DNA of 64,000 nt from Cunninghamia lanceolata. Lineage: Eukaryota; Streptophyta; Pinopsida; Cupressales; Cupressaceae. The stretch spans positions 1,829,501 to 1,893,500 of the forward strand of contig BSBN01000850.1 of assembly GCA_027924645.1 (NCBI GenBank), given 5' to 3'. This document shows, in pieces, positions 1-11,032 of this stretch. The notes under the pieces are model-generated. The model searched no databases. It had not been told where the DNA came from and worked only from the letters and a program-made list of their open reading frames with translations. The stretch's first letter is position 1. Each line of letters begins with the position of its first letter. Made by a program: the position numbers and the translations under genes.

Positions 1-1015
1 TCAATTTTTATAGTTTACAAGGTAGATCATATGTGGTATGGACTGGATTGTATTGGCATTGTTTCAGTGAGTGTTGGATAGATCACTTGTTTGTACATTT
101 GTTCTTGTTCCAAAGGAATAGAACAATTTATTTTCAATGATGTTTCTCTTCCATGAATCTTTGATGAATATATCTTACAATAAATTTCCAATATTTCTTA
201 TAAGAGATCTCTCTAAAGAATTGAGTTGTCTTCATTACGTTCTCTAAATAATGTTTTTTTGGCTTTTAAGAGAGCAACCATAATAGGTTAAGATGATATC
301 TCAGTGTACCTAAATCTTGAAATTTGAAAGATAATCATAATCTATCTTTCTATCTTTAGTTATGCCTATGTTTATGTGACAACTAGTGGTGGCCATGTGT
401 GGAATTTCATTGGAGAATTGGATGTCAAATTATATCATTAGATTCAACTATATTGAGTGCTTATGATTGATTGTTCCTTCCTTGGGGAAACTTTTCATAT
501 TTTGATTTCTTGATTTCATGATGAGTGACGATTGCTTATGTCAATGAGTTGATATATCCTTTATGTCTATTTCATGGAGTCACTACTTTTCTTGGATGCC
601 CTTTCCAAGAATAACACTTAACCTTTGTTAGATTAATTTCCTATTGATGGTCTCTTCACAAGGAAATGATTCCCCTATTATATTTTATTGTTAAGAAAGT
701 CCTACATTTGATAGGTCACACTTTTCATATTTGGGGTTTCATCCTTTCTCGCATCATCATTATTCTTGAGAACCTAATTTAATTTACTTTTAAATTACTT
801 AGGCTTATATTCTCAATTGAATTCTTCAATGATGTTTTGAATATCTTTCTCAAATGAAATGCTCTCCCCTTTTATATCTCAAGTTTGAGGGGGTCACACT
901 TTTTTACTCACTAGTTACAACTCTTCATTATTACATAGGTTAATTGGTTAGTGCTTCTCAACCCAAGAAGCATTTGACAAATAAAGCTTTGATAGATTTG
1001 GAATTTTCATAAATT
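1..1015. other. AT-rich spacer without a recognisable gene
   Basis: I see no open frame with family resemblance and no repeat boundary. The sequence is AT-rich with scattered short T runs. It may be old decayed transposon DNA, but nothing in it shows which kind. Confidence 0.5.
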
Positions 1016-1538
1016 TTAAGCATAAAGTAATCTTAAACACACATAGAGTAAACTTGTTGAAGAAACATTAGACATGAAGAAAACACATAGATATATGTAA
1101 TACATGAAGCATACGTGATACACGAAGTACACACATATGTACATGTGAGGTATGAAGCATGTGAAGTATGAAGCATACACATAGATACATGTAATATATG
1201 AAGTATAGACATAAGTACATGTGAAGCATGAAGCACAAAAATACACGTGATACATGAAGTATATATAAGACACAAATTATACACATAAATACATGTAATA
1301 CATGGAGCATAAAACATACACATAATACACAAAGTATGTGCATAATTACACATAATACATGAAGCATGAAGCATACACATAATACACAAAGTATACGTAT
1401 AAGTACATGTAATTCAAGAAGCATGAAGAATAGACGTAATACACAAAGTATATGCATAAATACGCATAATACACAAAGTATACACATGAATACATGCATG
1501 TCACAAAGCATACACATGAATATATGTAAGTCATGAAG
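1016..1538. repeat. degenerate part of a minisatellite (units of about 15-30 bp)
   Basis: Diverged copies of words such as acacataaatacatgtaat and acatgaagcatacac follow one another with irregular spacing. This is the eroded flank of the well-ordered array that starts at 1539. Long minus-strand frames here come from the repeat composition (TAC/CAC/CAT-rich codons) and are not genes. Confidence 0.75.
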
Positions 1539-1945
1539 TATACACATGAATACATGTAAGTCATGAAGTATACACTTGAATACATGTAAGTCACGAAGAA
1601 TGTAAGGCATGAAGTATACATATGAATACACGTAAGTCATGAAGTATACACTTGAATACACATAAGTCATGAAGCATGTAAGGCATGAAGTATACACATG
1701 AATACATGTAAGTCATGAAGTATACACTTGAATACACGTAAGTCACGAAGCATGTAAGGCATGAAGTATATACATGAATACACATAAGTCATGAAGTATA
1801 CACTTGAATATACATAAGTAACGAAGCATGTAAGGCATGAAACTTCTACTTATACACATGAATACACGTAAGTCATGAAGTATACACTTGAATACACGTA
1901 ATTCATGAAGCATGTAAGGCATGAAGTATACACATGACTATACAT
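1539..1945. repeat. minisatellite with 76-bp higher-order unit
   Basis: Each 76-bp unit is built from two related 30-bp subunits, one with tatacacatgaatac and one with tatacacttgaatac, both ending in agtcatgaag, followed by a 16-bp piece catgtaaggcatgaag. Units start at 1539, 1615, 1691, 1767, 1851 and 1927 (the last partial). The spacing is 76 bp except for one 84-bp interval, where a short insert with cttctact precedes 1851. Order and spacing were read directly from the sequence. Confidence 0.9.
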
Positions 1946-2341
1946 TGCATCTACTATCATTCATAGGATGGCAGGAAGGATGGTAATGTCCCTTTGCTGG
2001 ATCAATCTCTATTCTATCAAAATTCACAAAACCAAATGGAACAAGCATATAAGATAGTTAGGGATACATTTCTTTACTTAGGATTAAGATGAATTAATTA
2101 TGTTAATGAAGCCTATAATTAGTTAGGTAACATTACAAACATAGTTCATGAAATAAATCTATTATTATTGCAAGAGAATCATATATTCATCATTATGTAG
2201 CAAGTTCTAACTTTCTCAATAGTCCTTTGACATATGGATTGGAAAAGAACTGCAATAGGGTGCCCTTAGCCATTCTCTTCCCTTTTCAAAGCAATAAGGT
2301 GTCCGTCTAGTTGTTCTCCCTATTTGCCACTATAGCGGGGT
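1946..2341. other. spacer left of the Copia insertion
   Basis: No gene is visible. A short word around 2262 (tgcccttagccattctcttccc in two pieces) resembles the sequence that is continuous across the Copia insertion site (…tgccct / aagccattctctccc…). The insertion therefore landed in a locally duplicated motif. Confidence 0.5.
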
Positions 2342-2346
2342 GCCCT
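2342..2346. repeat. target-site duplication GCCCT (left)
   Basis: GCCCT directly precedes the TG start of the 5' LTR and recurs at 9429-9433 directly after the CA end of the 3' LTR. Confidence 0.95.
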
Positions 2347-2998
2347 TGTTGCAAGTATAGGTGAGCCAGTGTTGTCATTGATGTCAACATACTCATATTG
2401 CATTGACAAGAAGGATTTGATGAGCTGTGTGCTGAGGATATTGAGAAAATTAGCCTCAGTCAGGAATAGTGAAGAACAGTGATGAGAAGAAGGTAAATGT
2501 ACTATATAGGATAGAACCGGAGGATGCGGATTAAAGGGTTAGTAGATATGAGTCTTGAGATGCTACAGATAAGATTTCAGAGGTCCGCATGAAGATCTGA
2601 AGGAGTTGTGGCTGCCGGTATAGAACCGGGTCCGGCAAGTATCCGGAGGTGACAGAGGATCACAAAAAGGTCCGGTGAGGTCCGGAATTGTATTATCCTA
2701 ATCTGCGGATTGGAAGGAGTGTTTAGGATGTCCTTGTGATGTGTCATCTTGATTTGTGTATGATTTGAAGGTCCGGAAGTACCTCTTGCATTATGACAGT
2801 GGCAACAGACTGTGTTCTTGAAGTTCCGGATGAGGAAGACAAGAGATCCCAGTAAGCAGAGGAAGTGCGGATGTATCCGGACATTCAGACAGGCTTGTGA
2901 AGGTTCTTGGATCATGTTTAGGTTGTGTTGTTGGTCCGCATTGATGGTAGAGCCCGGAATTGAAGTTATTCTTCCGGATGAAGTTCTTGCTCTGTGTA

Positions 2999-3132
2999 GC
3001 CGACCGGATGAGTTGTTCATCCTACGAATGTTCTTGTGATGGCCGACCAGATGTGTTATTCATCTTGCGGATACTCCTATGGTTGTTTGCCGACTTAGAT
3101 GTTTGTTCCTAAGTCGATGTCTTGTATAAATA
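2999..3132 (+). promoter_or_regulatory. LTR core promoter with three GCCGAC motifs and TATA box
   Basis: TATAAATA is at 3125-3132. Upstream, GCCGAC occurs at 2999, 3042 and 3089 inside a degenerate tandem repeat of 43-47 bp. An inverted repeat CGACTTAG (3091-3098) / CTAAGTCG (3109-3116) lies just before the TATA box. GCCGAC matches the core of the CRT/DRE element bound by plant CBF/DREB factors. That the LTR responds to cold or drought is inference only. The 3' LTR keeps all three motifs (8790, 8833, 8880) and the TATA box (8916-8923). Confidence 0.6.
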
Positions 3133-3587
3133 ACGGTTTGTGAGTTCATTTCAGTTAGTGGTGTGAGGATGTGTATGGTATAGCGAAGAAACGTGCGAAA
3201 GGCAGAGCAGAGATTGTTGGGCTTAATTGGAACTGATCTGGACATGGTAGAGATGTCATTCTCCAGTTCAAGACTGTGATTTTCATCACTTTGTAGACAG
3301 TGTGTCTCCTTGTAGGCAGTGGGCCTCTTTGTGAGCAGTGTGCTCGGGCAGTGAGCCCTTATTGGCATGTGCCATTCATTTTTCTTTATTCTTCTAACAG
3401 AGAATAATTCTTGGGTTAATCACCCCGTGGTTTTTCCCTTAACCGGGTTTTCCACGTCAAAATCTTGGTGTTCAATGTGTTGATGCTTATCTGCTCTTGT
3501 GTATATGTATTATGCTTCCATGGATGATTATTTGATATGCTGCTAACTAACAACAGTGAGTTAAGTGTTTGAATGAGAAGAAGTTTT

Positions 3588-3621
3588 ATACAACTGATTC
3601 ACCCCCCCCTCTCAGTTGTAT
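3588..3621 (+). other. U5 hairpin near the LTR 3' end
   Basis: ATACAACTGA (3588-3597) pairs perfectly with TCAGTTGTAT (3612-3621) around a C-rich 14-nt loop. The 3' LTR copy is at 9379-9413 with one extra C. The related pol-less element has the same structure with compensated stem changes, which supports a conserved RNA or DNA structure. Confidence 0.7.
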
Positions 3622-3638
3622 GCCTTAGATCCAACAAT

Positions 3639-3654
3639 TGGTATCAGAGCCAAG
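3639..3654 (+). other. primer-binding site (initiator Met tRNA)
   Basis: TGGTATCAGAGCCAAG begins two bases after the LTR end. TGGTATCAGAGC is the usual complement of the 3' end of plant initiator-Met tRNA in Copia and many gypsy elements. Confidence 0.92.
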
Positions 3655-3693
3655 TTCCTCTGACAAGAGCTTAACCGCTTGAGGAGATCCAGG

Positions 3694-6600
3694 ATGTCGT
3701 CATACAAGAAGGATAGTCCGAAGTTCGATGGAACCAACTTCACTCTCTGGAAAGGTCGCATGAAGTGTCACTTGGAATGCATGGGAAAAGCATACCTGGG
3801 TATGATTTCAAAACCATATGTACCTCCACAAGGTGGTTTGACAACTCTGAATGAAATCACAGAAGCTGAAAACAATCTGCGGACCAAGGAAGCTCTTCTA
3901 AGCGCATTGAATGACTCAGATCTCTCGAATGTCATTGACCTACCCACTGCATATGAGATCCTAACTAAACTGGAACTTTTGTATGAAGGAGATGAGTTTG
4001 TCAAAAGTGCAAGGTTGCAAAGTCTGAAAGGGAAATTTGAAAGATTGAAAATGAGAGATGATGAAAACATCACTACCTTTATGCCAAGAGTAAATGAGCT
4101 GGTATGTGGAATCAGAAATGCTGGTGGAACTTTAGATGAAAATGAGATTGTCTGCAAAATCCTAAGATCCCTTCCTGCTGCCTACAAAATCAAAGTTGCT
4201 GCCATTGATGAATTCAGAGCCCACACAACTGTCACAAGAGAACAACTGGCTGGCAAACTAGCTGCATTTGAAATGACCGAGTTTGGAGATGATCCTCCCA
4301 AGACTAAATCTGCTTTCAAAGCCAGTGCCTATGTAAAAGGCAAACAGAGATTTGATCCGGGTGAAAACTCATCAAAGAAAATGTCATGGTATGATCAAGC
4401 AAGAAGAGACATGGAAGAACAAGAAGCAGAAACAGCTCAACTTGAAGCCCTCATTGCAAAGAGACTGCCAAGAGGATCCGGTAAGTATGAAGGAAAACTA
4501 CCCTTTAAGTGTTTCAACTACAATAAGATTGGTCATTTTGCCTCAAGATGTCCGGAGAGATCTGCAAGATCTAATACTCACAGACAAAGGTTTCAAAAGA
4601 ATTGCTATTATGTTCATGAAGAAGATGACAATGAAGGAGTAACAGATGATGAATCAGAACCAGGAAGCAAATCCGGAAATGAGTGGGTGTTTATAGCCAT
4701 CAAGGAAGAAGATTCCTTGCTCTCTGAATCTGTCAATCACAAAGTTGTTGAAAAAGCCTTGGCTGCTCAAGTGGAAGAAAAGGATGATTGGGTTATTGAC
4801 AGTGGATGTTCTCACCATATGACTGGTGACAAGAATAAGTTCTTAGATTTGGAAAGATATGAAGGAGGAATGGTAAAGTTTGGTGACAATTCTGCTGGCA
4901 GAATCAGAGGTAGGGGAACTATTTCCTTTGATGGTAAGAGCAAAACAGGAAATGTACTGTATGTTGAAGGATTGAAGCACAATCTTCTCAGTGTTGGTCA
5001 GTTGGTGGACAAAGGCTATGATCTCCGGTTCAAGAATGGAAAATGCAGAATCTTTACAAGCTCCGGAACTGAAATTGCATCCGGTACTCAGACAAGAGGT
5101 AACATCTTTCATCTGGTTGGTTCAAATAAAAGTTGTTTGTTTGTTCAAATTGATCAGAGTTGGTTATGGCATAGAAGAATGTGTCATGTAAATTTTGATA
5201 ATATCATCAAAATAAGCAATACTCAGGCTGTGAGAGATCTTCCAAAGTTGATAAAACCTACAAATAGTGTGTGTAAAGAATGTCAGTTAGGCAAACAAAG
5301 CAGAGTCTCTTTTAAAAGCAAAGATCAGTCTTCTACCGGATTGTTGGAATTAGTACATACTGATCTATGTGGTCCGACAAGAATCAAGAGTCTGCAAGGT
5401 GATAGATATTTCATGTTGTTAATTGATGATCATTCCCGGATGATGTGGGTTACCTTTCTAAAAGAAAAATCAGAAGCTTTTGAGAAGTTCAAAATCTTCA
5501 AAGCTATGGTGGAAAATCAAACCGGATTGAAACTAAAGTGTCTAAGGTCTGATAGAGGTGGTGAATTTACATCTGGTGAATTCATTGACTTCTGTGAGAA
5601 ACAGGGTATAAGGAGACAGTTGTCTACTCCTAAGACTCCACAGCAGAATGGAGTAGTTGAGAGAAAGAACCGGACCATCCAGGAAGCTGCTAGGACAATG
5701 ATGTTGGAAGCAAATGTTCCTCAAATGTTTTGGAAAGAAGCTATCAGCACTGCAGTCTACACTCTCAATCGAGTTCAAATCAGAAACAACACCGGTAAGA
5801 CCCCCTATGAACTCTGGTTTGGCATCACTCCTACTGTGAAATATTTCAGAGTATTTGGTAGCAAGTGTTATATTAAAAGAGATGAAGATCTGGGAAAGTT
5901 TGATGCTAGAAGTGATGAAGGAATTTTCTTGGGCTATTCCACTCAAAGCAAAGCATACCGGTGTTACAATAAGAGATTGAGGAAGATGATAGAAAGCACC
6001 AATGTGAAGGTTGATGAAGGAATTGAGAAGCCTTCAAGATTTTATGAGTTTGATGAAGATGACCAAGACAGTGTTCAAGGACCTCAATCCTCTCCGGTGA
6101 GACAGAGTCAGCCTGATCCGGTAAATCAGGAAGAAGAGTTAGGTTTGAATGAGGCTGATCAAGAAACAGCAGTGCTGGATACTCCCAAAATTCCAAGGTA
6201 TGTAAGACTGAATCACTCTGAAGATCAGATCATAGGTGACAGAAACAAAGGTGTACAAACTAGAAGGAATATTGCTCAAGATCAGAATCAATGTTGTCTG
6301 ATTTCAAAGATTGAACCTAAAACAATAAATGAAGCCTGCAATGATGAAAACTGGACCAAAGCAATGGAAGATGAACTGATGCAAATTGAGAAAAATCATA
6401 CTTGGGATCTTGTTCCCAGACCTAGAGACAGGAATGTAATTGGAACCAAGTGGGTCTTCCGGAACAAACTAAATGAAGCTGGTGAAGTAATCAGAAACAA
6501 AGCTAGATTGGTCTGCAAAGGCTACTCTCAAATAGAAGGAATTGACTTTGAAGAGACTTTTGCTCCGGTAGCAAGAATTGAAGCAGTCAGATTACTTCTT

Positions 6601-7848
6601 GCATTTGCTGCCTTCAAAGACTTCAAGGTATATCAGATGGATGTCAAGTCTGCCTTCCTAAATGGTGATCTGGAAGAAGAAGTCTACATTGAACAACCGG
6701 ATGGATTTCAATTGTCTGATAATAATGATATGGTCTGCAAGTTGAAGAAAGCTTTGTATGGATTGAAGCAAGCCCCAAGAGCATGGTATGAAAGGTTGGA
6801 TAAGCATCTTGTGCAGATTGGATTCAACAAAGGTACTGCTGACAGTAACTTATATTTCAAAATTGATCATGAAAACATTCTGATTGTTGAAGTGTTTGTG
6901 GATGATATCATTTTTGGAGGAAGAGATAGTATGTGCAAAACTTTTGCAAATCAGATGAAAAGTGAGTTTGAAATGTCTATGCTTGGTGAAATGAATTTCT
7001 TCTTGGGTCTGCAAATTACTCAAACAAAAGAAGGGATCTTCATTTCTCAGACCAAATATGTGAAAGAATTGTTAAAGAAATTTGGTATGGAAGACTCAAA
7101 GCCTATGAACACTCCTATGGCAACCGGATGTAAGCTAAGCAAAGATGATGATTCTCCAAAAGCAGATCAGACAAAGTATAGATCAATGATTGGTGGATTG
7201 TTGTATCTCACTCAAACTAGACCAGATATAATGCAGGCTGTTGGTCTTGTGGCAAGATTCCAGGCTGATCCTAGAGAATCTCATGTTATGGCAATCAAAA
7301 GAATTTTTAGATACTTGAAAGGAACAGTTGAGTATGGTCTATGGTATCCTAGAGATCTGGATTTCTCTCTTCATGCTTACACAGATGCAGATTGGGTAGG
7401 AGATGTGGATGACCGGAAGAGCACTAGTGGTGGAGCATTCTTTTTGGGGAAGAGATTGGTTTCTTGGCTAAGCAAGAAACAAGATGCAATATCTCTGTCT
7501 ACAACTGAAGTAGAATACATTGCAGCAGCAGGTAGTTGCACTCAAATCTTATGGATGAAGCAGATGCTAAGAGACATCAAAGTTGAATATGAGGAGCCTA
7601 TCACAATTTTCTGTGATAATTCAAGTGCAATTAATATTTCCAAGAATCCGGTATTGCATTCTAAGACTAAGCACATATCTATCAAATTTCACTTTTTGAG
7701 AGAACAAGTAAACAAGGAAGAAGTCAGATTGGAGTATGTTCCCTCCAAGGATCAGATTGCAGATATCTTTACAAAACCTCTTCCCAAGGACTCGTTTGAA
7801 TATCTCCGGGAGAAGTTAGGGGTCATGGCCCCTCCGGTGATGAACTAA
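3694..7848 (+). CDS. Copia gag-pol polyprotein, uninterrupted
   Basis: The frame encodes 1384 residues from the ATG at 3694; the frame extends five codons further upstream but without another ATG. The gag domain fills residues 1 to about 260. A zinc knuckle at about residue 273 has tyrosine in place of its second cysteine (CFNY...H...C), one G-to-A change from TGC. The protease motif DSG is near residue 369. Integrase has an H/C zinc-binding region (CKECQLG) and catalytic D near 557, D near 620 and E near 656. Reverse transcriptase has [10 protein letters not shown] near 983 and FVDD near 1068. RNase H has YTDADW near 1230 and FCDNSSAI. The product would build the particle, process itself, copy the RNA and integrate the DNA. 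All catalytic residues I checked are present, so the pol part could be functional. The broken knuckle may impair RNA packaging. Confidence 0.95.
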   Translation: MSSYKKDSPKFDGTNFTLWKGRMKCHLECMGKAYLGMISKPYVPPQGGLTTLNEITEAENNLRTKEALLSALNDSDLSNVIDLPTAYEILTKLELLYEGDEFVKSARLQSLKGKFERLKMRDDENITTFMPRVNELVCGIRNAGGTLDENEIVCKILRSLPAAYKIKVAAIDEFRAHTTVTREQLAGKLAAFEMTEFGDDPPKTKSAFKASAYVKGKQRFDPGENSSKKMSWYDQARRDMEEQEAETAQLEALIAKRLPRGSGKYEGKLPFKCFNYNKIGHFASRCPERSARSNTHRQRFQKNCYYVHEEDDNEGVTDDESEPGSKSGNEWVFIAIKEEDSLLSESVNHKVVEKALAAQVEEKDDWVIDSGCSHHMTGDKNKFLDLERYEGGMVKFGDNSAGRIRGRGTISFDGKSKTGNVLYVEGLKHNLLSVGQLVDKGYDLRFKNGKCRIFTSSGTEIASGTQTRGNIFHLVGSNKSCLFVQIDQSWLWHRRMCHVNFDNIIKISNTQAVRDLPKLIKPTNSVCKECQLGKQSRVSFKSKDQSSTGLLELVHTDLCGPTRIKSLQGDRYFMLLIDDHSRMMWVTFLKEKSEAFEKFKIFKAMVENQTGLKLKCLRSDRGGEFTSGEFIDFCEKQGIRRQLSTPKTPQQNGVVERKNRTIQEAARTMMLEANVPQMFWKEAISTAVYTLNRVQIRNNTGKTPYELWFGITPTVKYFRVFGSKCYIKRDEDLGKFDARSDEGIFLGYSTQSKAYRCYNKRLRKMIESTNVKVDEGIEKPSRFYEFDEDDQDSVQGPQSSPVRQSQPDPVNQEEELGLNEADQETAVLDTPKIPRYVRLNHSEDQIIGDRNKGVQTRRNIAQDQNQCCLISKIEPKTINEACNDENWTKAMEDELMQIEKNHTWDLVPRPRDRNVIGTKWVFRNKLNEAGEVIRNKARLVCKGYSQIEGIDFEETFAPVARIEAVRLLLAFAAFKDFKVYQMDVKSAFLNGDLEEEVYIEQPDGFQLSDNNDMVCKLKKALYGLKQAPRAWYERLDKHLVQIGFNKGTADSNLYFKIDHENILIVEVFVDDIIFGGRDSMCKTFANQMKSEFEMSMLGEMNFFLGLQITQTKEGIFISQTKYVKELLKKFGMEDSKPMNTPMATGCKLSKDDDSPKADQTKYRSMIGGLLYLTQTRPDIMQAVGLVARFQADPRESHVMAIKRIFRYLKGTVEYGLWYPRDLDFSLHAYTDADWVGDVDDRKSTSGGAFFLGKRLVSWLSKKQDAISLSTTEVEYIAAAGSCTQILWMKQMLRDIKVEYEEPITIFCDNSSAINISKNPVLHSKTKHISIKFHFLREQVNKEEVRLEYVPSKDQIADIFTKPLPKDSFEYLREKLGVMAPPVMN

Positions 7849-8136
7849 GATGCACTGATGTGCATCAGTCCGGTGGCTATCACAGTCATATCTTGTGATC
7901 CGGACTAATGGGGAGCTGCAACTAAGGGGGAGCAGCTGGTATGATTCTGATGCATGAGAATTGCAAGTATGAGCCCTTTGCCATTGATGTCAAAGGGGGA
8001 GAGAAGACATGTGAAAAACAAGTGGCTGATGATCAAAGGGGGAGCAGTAAAGGAAGAGAAGACATATGAAAAGTTGAAGTTCTTGTCCTAATGGTTTTTC
8101 ACATCATATGTTGCCATCAATGACAAAGGGGGAGAT
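7849..8136 (+). other. post-pol region with four polypurine tracts
   Basis: The motif AAGGGGGAG occurs at 7924, 7993, 8036 and 8127. The last one directly precedes the 3' LTR and would be the functional plus-strand primer. The word gagaagacatRtgaaaa is also repeated (about 8001 and 8056), so the region grew by local duplication. There is no envelope-like frame. Confidence 0.85.
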
Positions 8137-9428
8137 TGTTGCAAGTATAGGTGAGCCAGTGTTGTCATTGATGTCAACATACTCATATTGCATTGACAAG
8201 AAGGATTTGATGAGCTGTGTGCTGAGGATATTGAGAAAATTAGCCTCAGTCAGGAACAGTGAAGAACAGTGATGAGAAGAAGGTAAATGTACTATATAGG
8301 ATGAGAATCGGAGGATGTGGATTAAAGGGTTAGTAGCTATGAGTCTTGAGATGCTACAGATAAGATTTCAGAGGTCCGCATGAAGATCTGAAGGAGTTGT
8401 GGCTGCCGGTATAGAACCGGGTCTGGCAAGTATCCGGAGGTGACAGAGGATCACAAAAAGGTCCGGTGAGGTCCGGAATTGTATTATCCTAATCTGCGGA
8501 TTGGAAGGAGTGTTTAGGATGTCCTTGTGATGTGTCATCCTGATTTGTGTATGATTTGAAGGTCCGGAAGTACCTCTTGCATTATGACAGTGGCGACAGA
8601 CTGTGTTCTTGAAGTTCCAGATGAGGAAGACAAGAGATCCCAGTAAGCAGAGGAAGTGCGGATGTATCCGGACATTCAGACAGGCTTGTGAAGGTTCTTG
8701 GATCATGTTTAGGTTGTGTTGTTGGTCCGCATTGATGGTAGAGCCCGGAATTGAAGTTATTCTTCCGGATGAAGTTCTTGCTCTGTGTAGCCGACCGGAT
8801 GAGTTGTTCATCCTACGAATGTTCTTGTGATGGCCGACCGGATGTGTTATTCATCTTGCGGATACTCCTATGGTTGTTTGCCGACTTAGATGTTTGTTCC
8901 TAAGTCGATGTCTTGTATAAATAACGGTTTGTGAGTTCATTTCAGTTAGTGGTGTGAGGATGTGTATGGTATAGCGAAGAAACGTGCGAAAGGCAGAGCA
9001 GAGATTGTTGGGCTTAATTGGAACTGATCCAGACATGGTAGAGATGTCATTCTCCAGTTCAAGACTGTGATTTTCATCACTTTGTAGACAGTGTGTCTCC
9101 TTGTAGGCAGTGGGCCTCTTTGTGAGCAGTGTGCTCGGGCAGTGAGCCCTTATTGGCATGTGCCATTCATTTTTCTTTATTCTTCTAACAGAGAATAATT
9201 CTTGGGTTAATCACCCCGTGGTTTTTCCCTTAACCGGGTTTTCCACGTCAAAATCTTGGTGTTCAATGTGTTGATGCTTATCTGCTCTTGTGTATATGTA
9301 TTATGCTTCCATGGATGATTATTTGATATGCTGCTAACTAACAACAGTGAGTTAAGTGTTTGAATGAGAAGAAGTTTTATACAACTGATTCACCCCCCCC
9401 CTCTCAGTTGTATGCCTTAGATCCAACA
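8137..9428 (+). repeat. 3' LTR of the Sirevirus-like Copia element
   Basis: Full-length match to 2347-3636, ending ATCCAACA, followed by the right target duplication GCCCT (9429-9433). Differences from the 5' LTR are mostly transitions. Confidence 0.97.
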
Positions 9429-9433
9429 GCCCT

Positions 9434-10280
9434 AAGCCATTCTCTCCCTTAAAGAAGATCTCATTCCTCCCCTTCTATCAGACTATTGTAGCATATTTTG
9501 ATAATTATTAACTTATAGAAGAAATGTGCAATATATATAGAATTAAATAATAATTTCTATATTAAACCACATTGGGTTAGATTTTGATCTAATTTTATAA
9601 GGTATTCAATATTTAGGTATTTTCTTCTGTTGTTCCACTTCTTTCCTTTTTCTCATGTTTTGTGATATGTTGTTGTAATATATCTACTAATATATTACTA
9701 CAGATATATATCTATATACATTTTGCAAATATATTCATTAATGAATTTCTTTTCCTTATGTTTTTACGCTTCAAGTATCCATCCTAAATCCTTTTATAAT
9801 ATATTGTAAATGTTTCTCAATATGCTTGATGATATGATGAATCAAATGCCTTTATATGAGACTATTGTATAATATATATATTATTCATTTTTTTCCTCCC
9901 CATCGATCCACACATTTCCTTTCTTTTATTGTTTCTCAAGAGAAGCGACCCTTCTTGTATTGATATGCCTAAAACGAGATCACTCTTCGCATGGATCGCA
10001 ACTCTTCACACGTAAATTGTCGACACTAATCTTTCAAATCACATGCTTTTCTTAAGACATAAATGAAGCACTTTATGTGGAAGGAGGTTGGCCTTACAAA
10101 AATTTGTTTATATATTTTATCTCTAATGTCTTAGCATTGCCTGATGCACTTGATCGCTCAACATCACACATATCTTTATTCATCAGTTTTTACATTATAT
10201 GATGAAGTTAGCCATAGGTAGGTATTTGATTTATGATTTACATTCTTATTTTATAGGCATGATAGAAAATATATGGTTCT
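9434..10280. other. AT-rich spacer
   Basis: No gene or element boundary is visible apart from a short (TA)-rich stretch around 9690-9720. Confidence 0.5.
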
Positions 10281-10375
10281 AGTTGAGCACTATAATAGAG
10301 AGGTTGAGAAGAGGATATGAACATTGAGAAGCAAAAAAAGGGTAGTTGATAAAATAAGAAGAAGAGTCTTACAAG
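10281..10375. repeat. dispersed repeat, copy 1
   Basis: About 90 bp beginning agttgagcactat and including aagggt.gttgataaaataag is similar to 55228-55318 in the same orientation, allowing for substitutions and small indels. It is probably a piece of an unrecognised transposon family. Confidence 0.65.
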
Positions 10376-11032
10376 ATTGTTTATCAAATTAGAAGAGGAA
10401 AGTGTGTTTTATTTTTATTTTGAAAGTGTTTTTAGGAGAGAGTGGTTGTTTTTGTGTTTTAACAAAAGTTAAAATGTCCAAGAGTCGTGCAAGTTCAACA
10501 AAATGTAGAGTAAGTTTTAGCTTCCTCTCAAGTGTAGAGTCTTTTTATTTACCTAACTAATGTGTTGTTTAATTAGCAAAGTCATTTAATCCATTTAAAT
10601 ATAAACATAAAGAAAATATACAAAATGAGATATTATGTGAGCTAAATAACAATTAGAGTTGGGTTATATAAAAGAAATTAGCTATCATTTAGTAATGAAT
10701 AAGAAGGAAGAGTGTGAATTCCTATTTTTATGGTTGGAGCAGAAATAGGCAAACAAAGATAAAAGAAGATTGAAGAAAATTATGTATGAGTTTCTTGGAG
10801 GATTGTGGAAGGATTTGGCTATAGACAATAAAGAGTTTTGCAAACGTGATTACAGTAAGTATCATCTAAGCCCAACAAAAGGCTATATGTTAAAACATTC
10901 AAAAACAAAAAAAAGTCAGACACAACATGGCATTGGCACAACAAGAGGAGCATGCAGGATCAAACAGAAACAAACAAAAAAACCCAAAAACTAGTGCCTA
11001 TGTAATAGCCCAATACTACACCCACCACCACC
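10376..11032. other. spacer without a supported gene
   Basis: A 74-codon plus-strand frame at 10770-10994 ends in lysine-rich, repetitive sequence and resembles nothing I know. I do not call it a gene. Confidence 0.45.

Larger units (their letters stand above)
2347..3636 (+). repeat. 5' LTR of the Sirevirus-like Copia element
   Basis: It starts TGTTGCAAGTATAGG and ends GATCCAACA. It matches 8137-9428 over its full length. It is rich in TCCGG words. A TATA box lies near 3125 and a hairpin near its 3' end (3588-3621). Short minus- and plus-strand frames inside are repeated in both LTRs and have no family resemblance. Confidence 0.97.
2347..9428 (+). mobile_element. complete Copia LTR retrotransposon, Sirevirus-like
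   Basis: The element is 7082 bp. It is bounded by TG...CA LTRs of about 1290 bp (2347-3636 and 8137-9428) and flanked by the 5-bp target duplication GCCCT (2342-2346 and 9429-9433). A primer-binding site complementary to initiator-Met tRNA follows the 5' LTR. A single gag-pol frame fills the interior in the Copia order (gag, protease, integrase, reverse transcriptase, RNase H). Several polypurine tracts precede the 3' LTR, a trait I associate with Sireviruses. By eye the two LTRs differ at about a dozen substitutions and two small indels, near 99% identity, so the insertion is recent. The lineage assignment is from memory of motifs and is less certain than the superfamily. Confidence 0.95.

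Noticed and set aside
1033..1785. Long minus-strand frames (up to 209 codons) rich in Tyr, Cys, His and Met
   Set aside because: They lie in the minisatellite; the composition and periodicity explain the open frames in several phases.
2577..3368. Frames of 75-147 codons inside the Copia LTR
   Set aside because: The same frames recur in the 3' LTR, in non-coding LTR sequence, without any known domain.
3639..3650. tRNA gene remnants at TGGTATCAGAGC words
   Set aside because: They are 12- to 16-bp primer-binding sites next to LTR ends, not tRNA genes.
3679..3693. Start of gag-pol five codons upstream of 3694
   Set aside because: That codon is TTG; in a plant nuclear context the first ATG at 3694 is the likely start.
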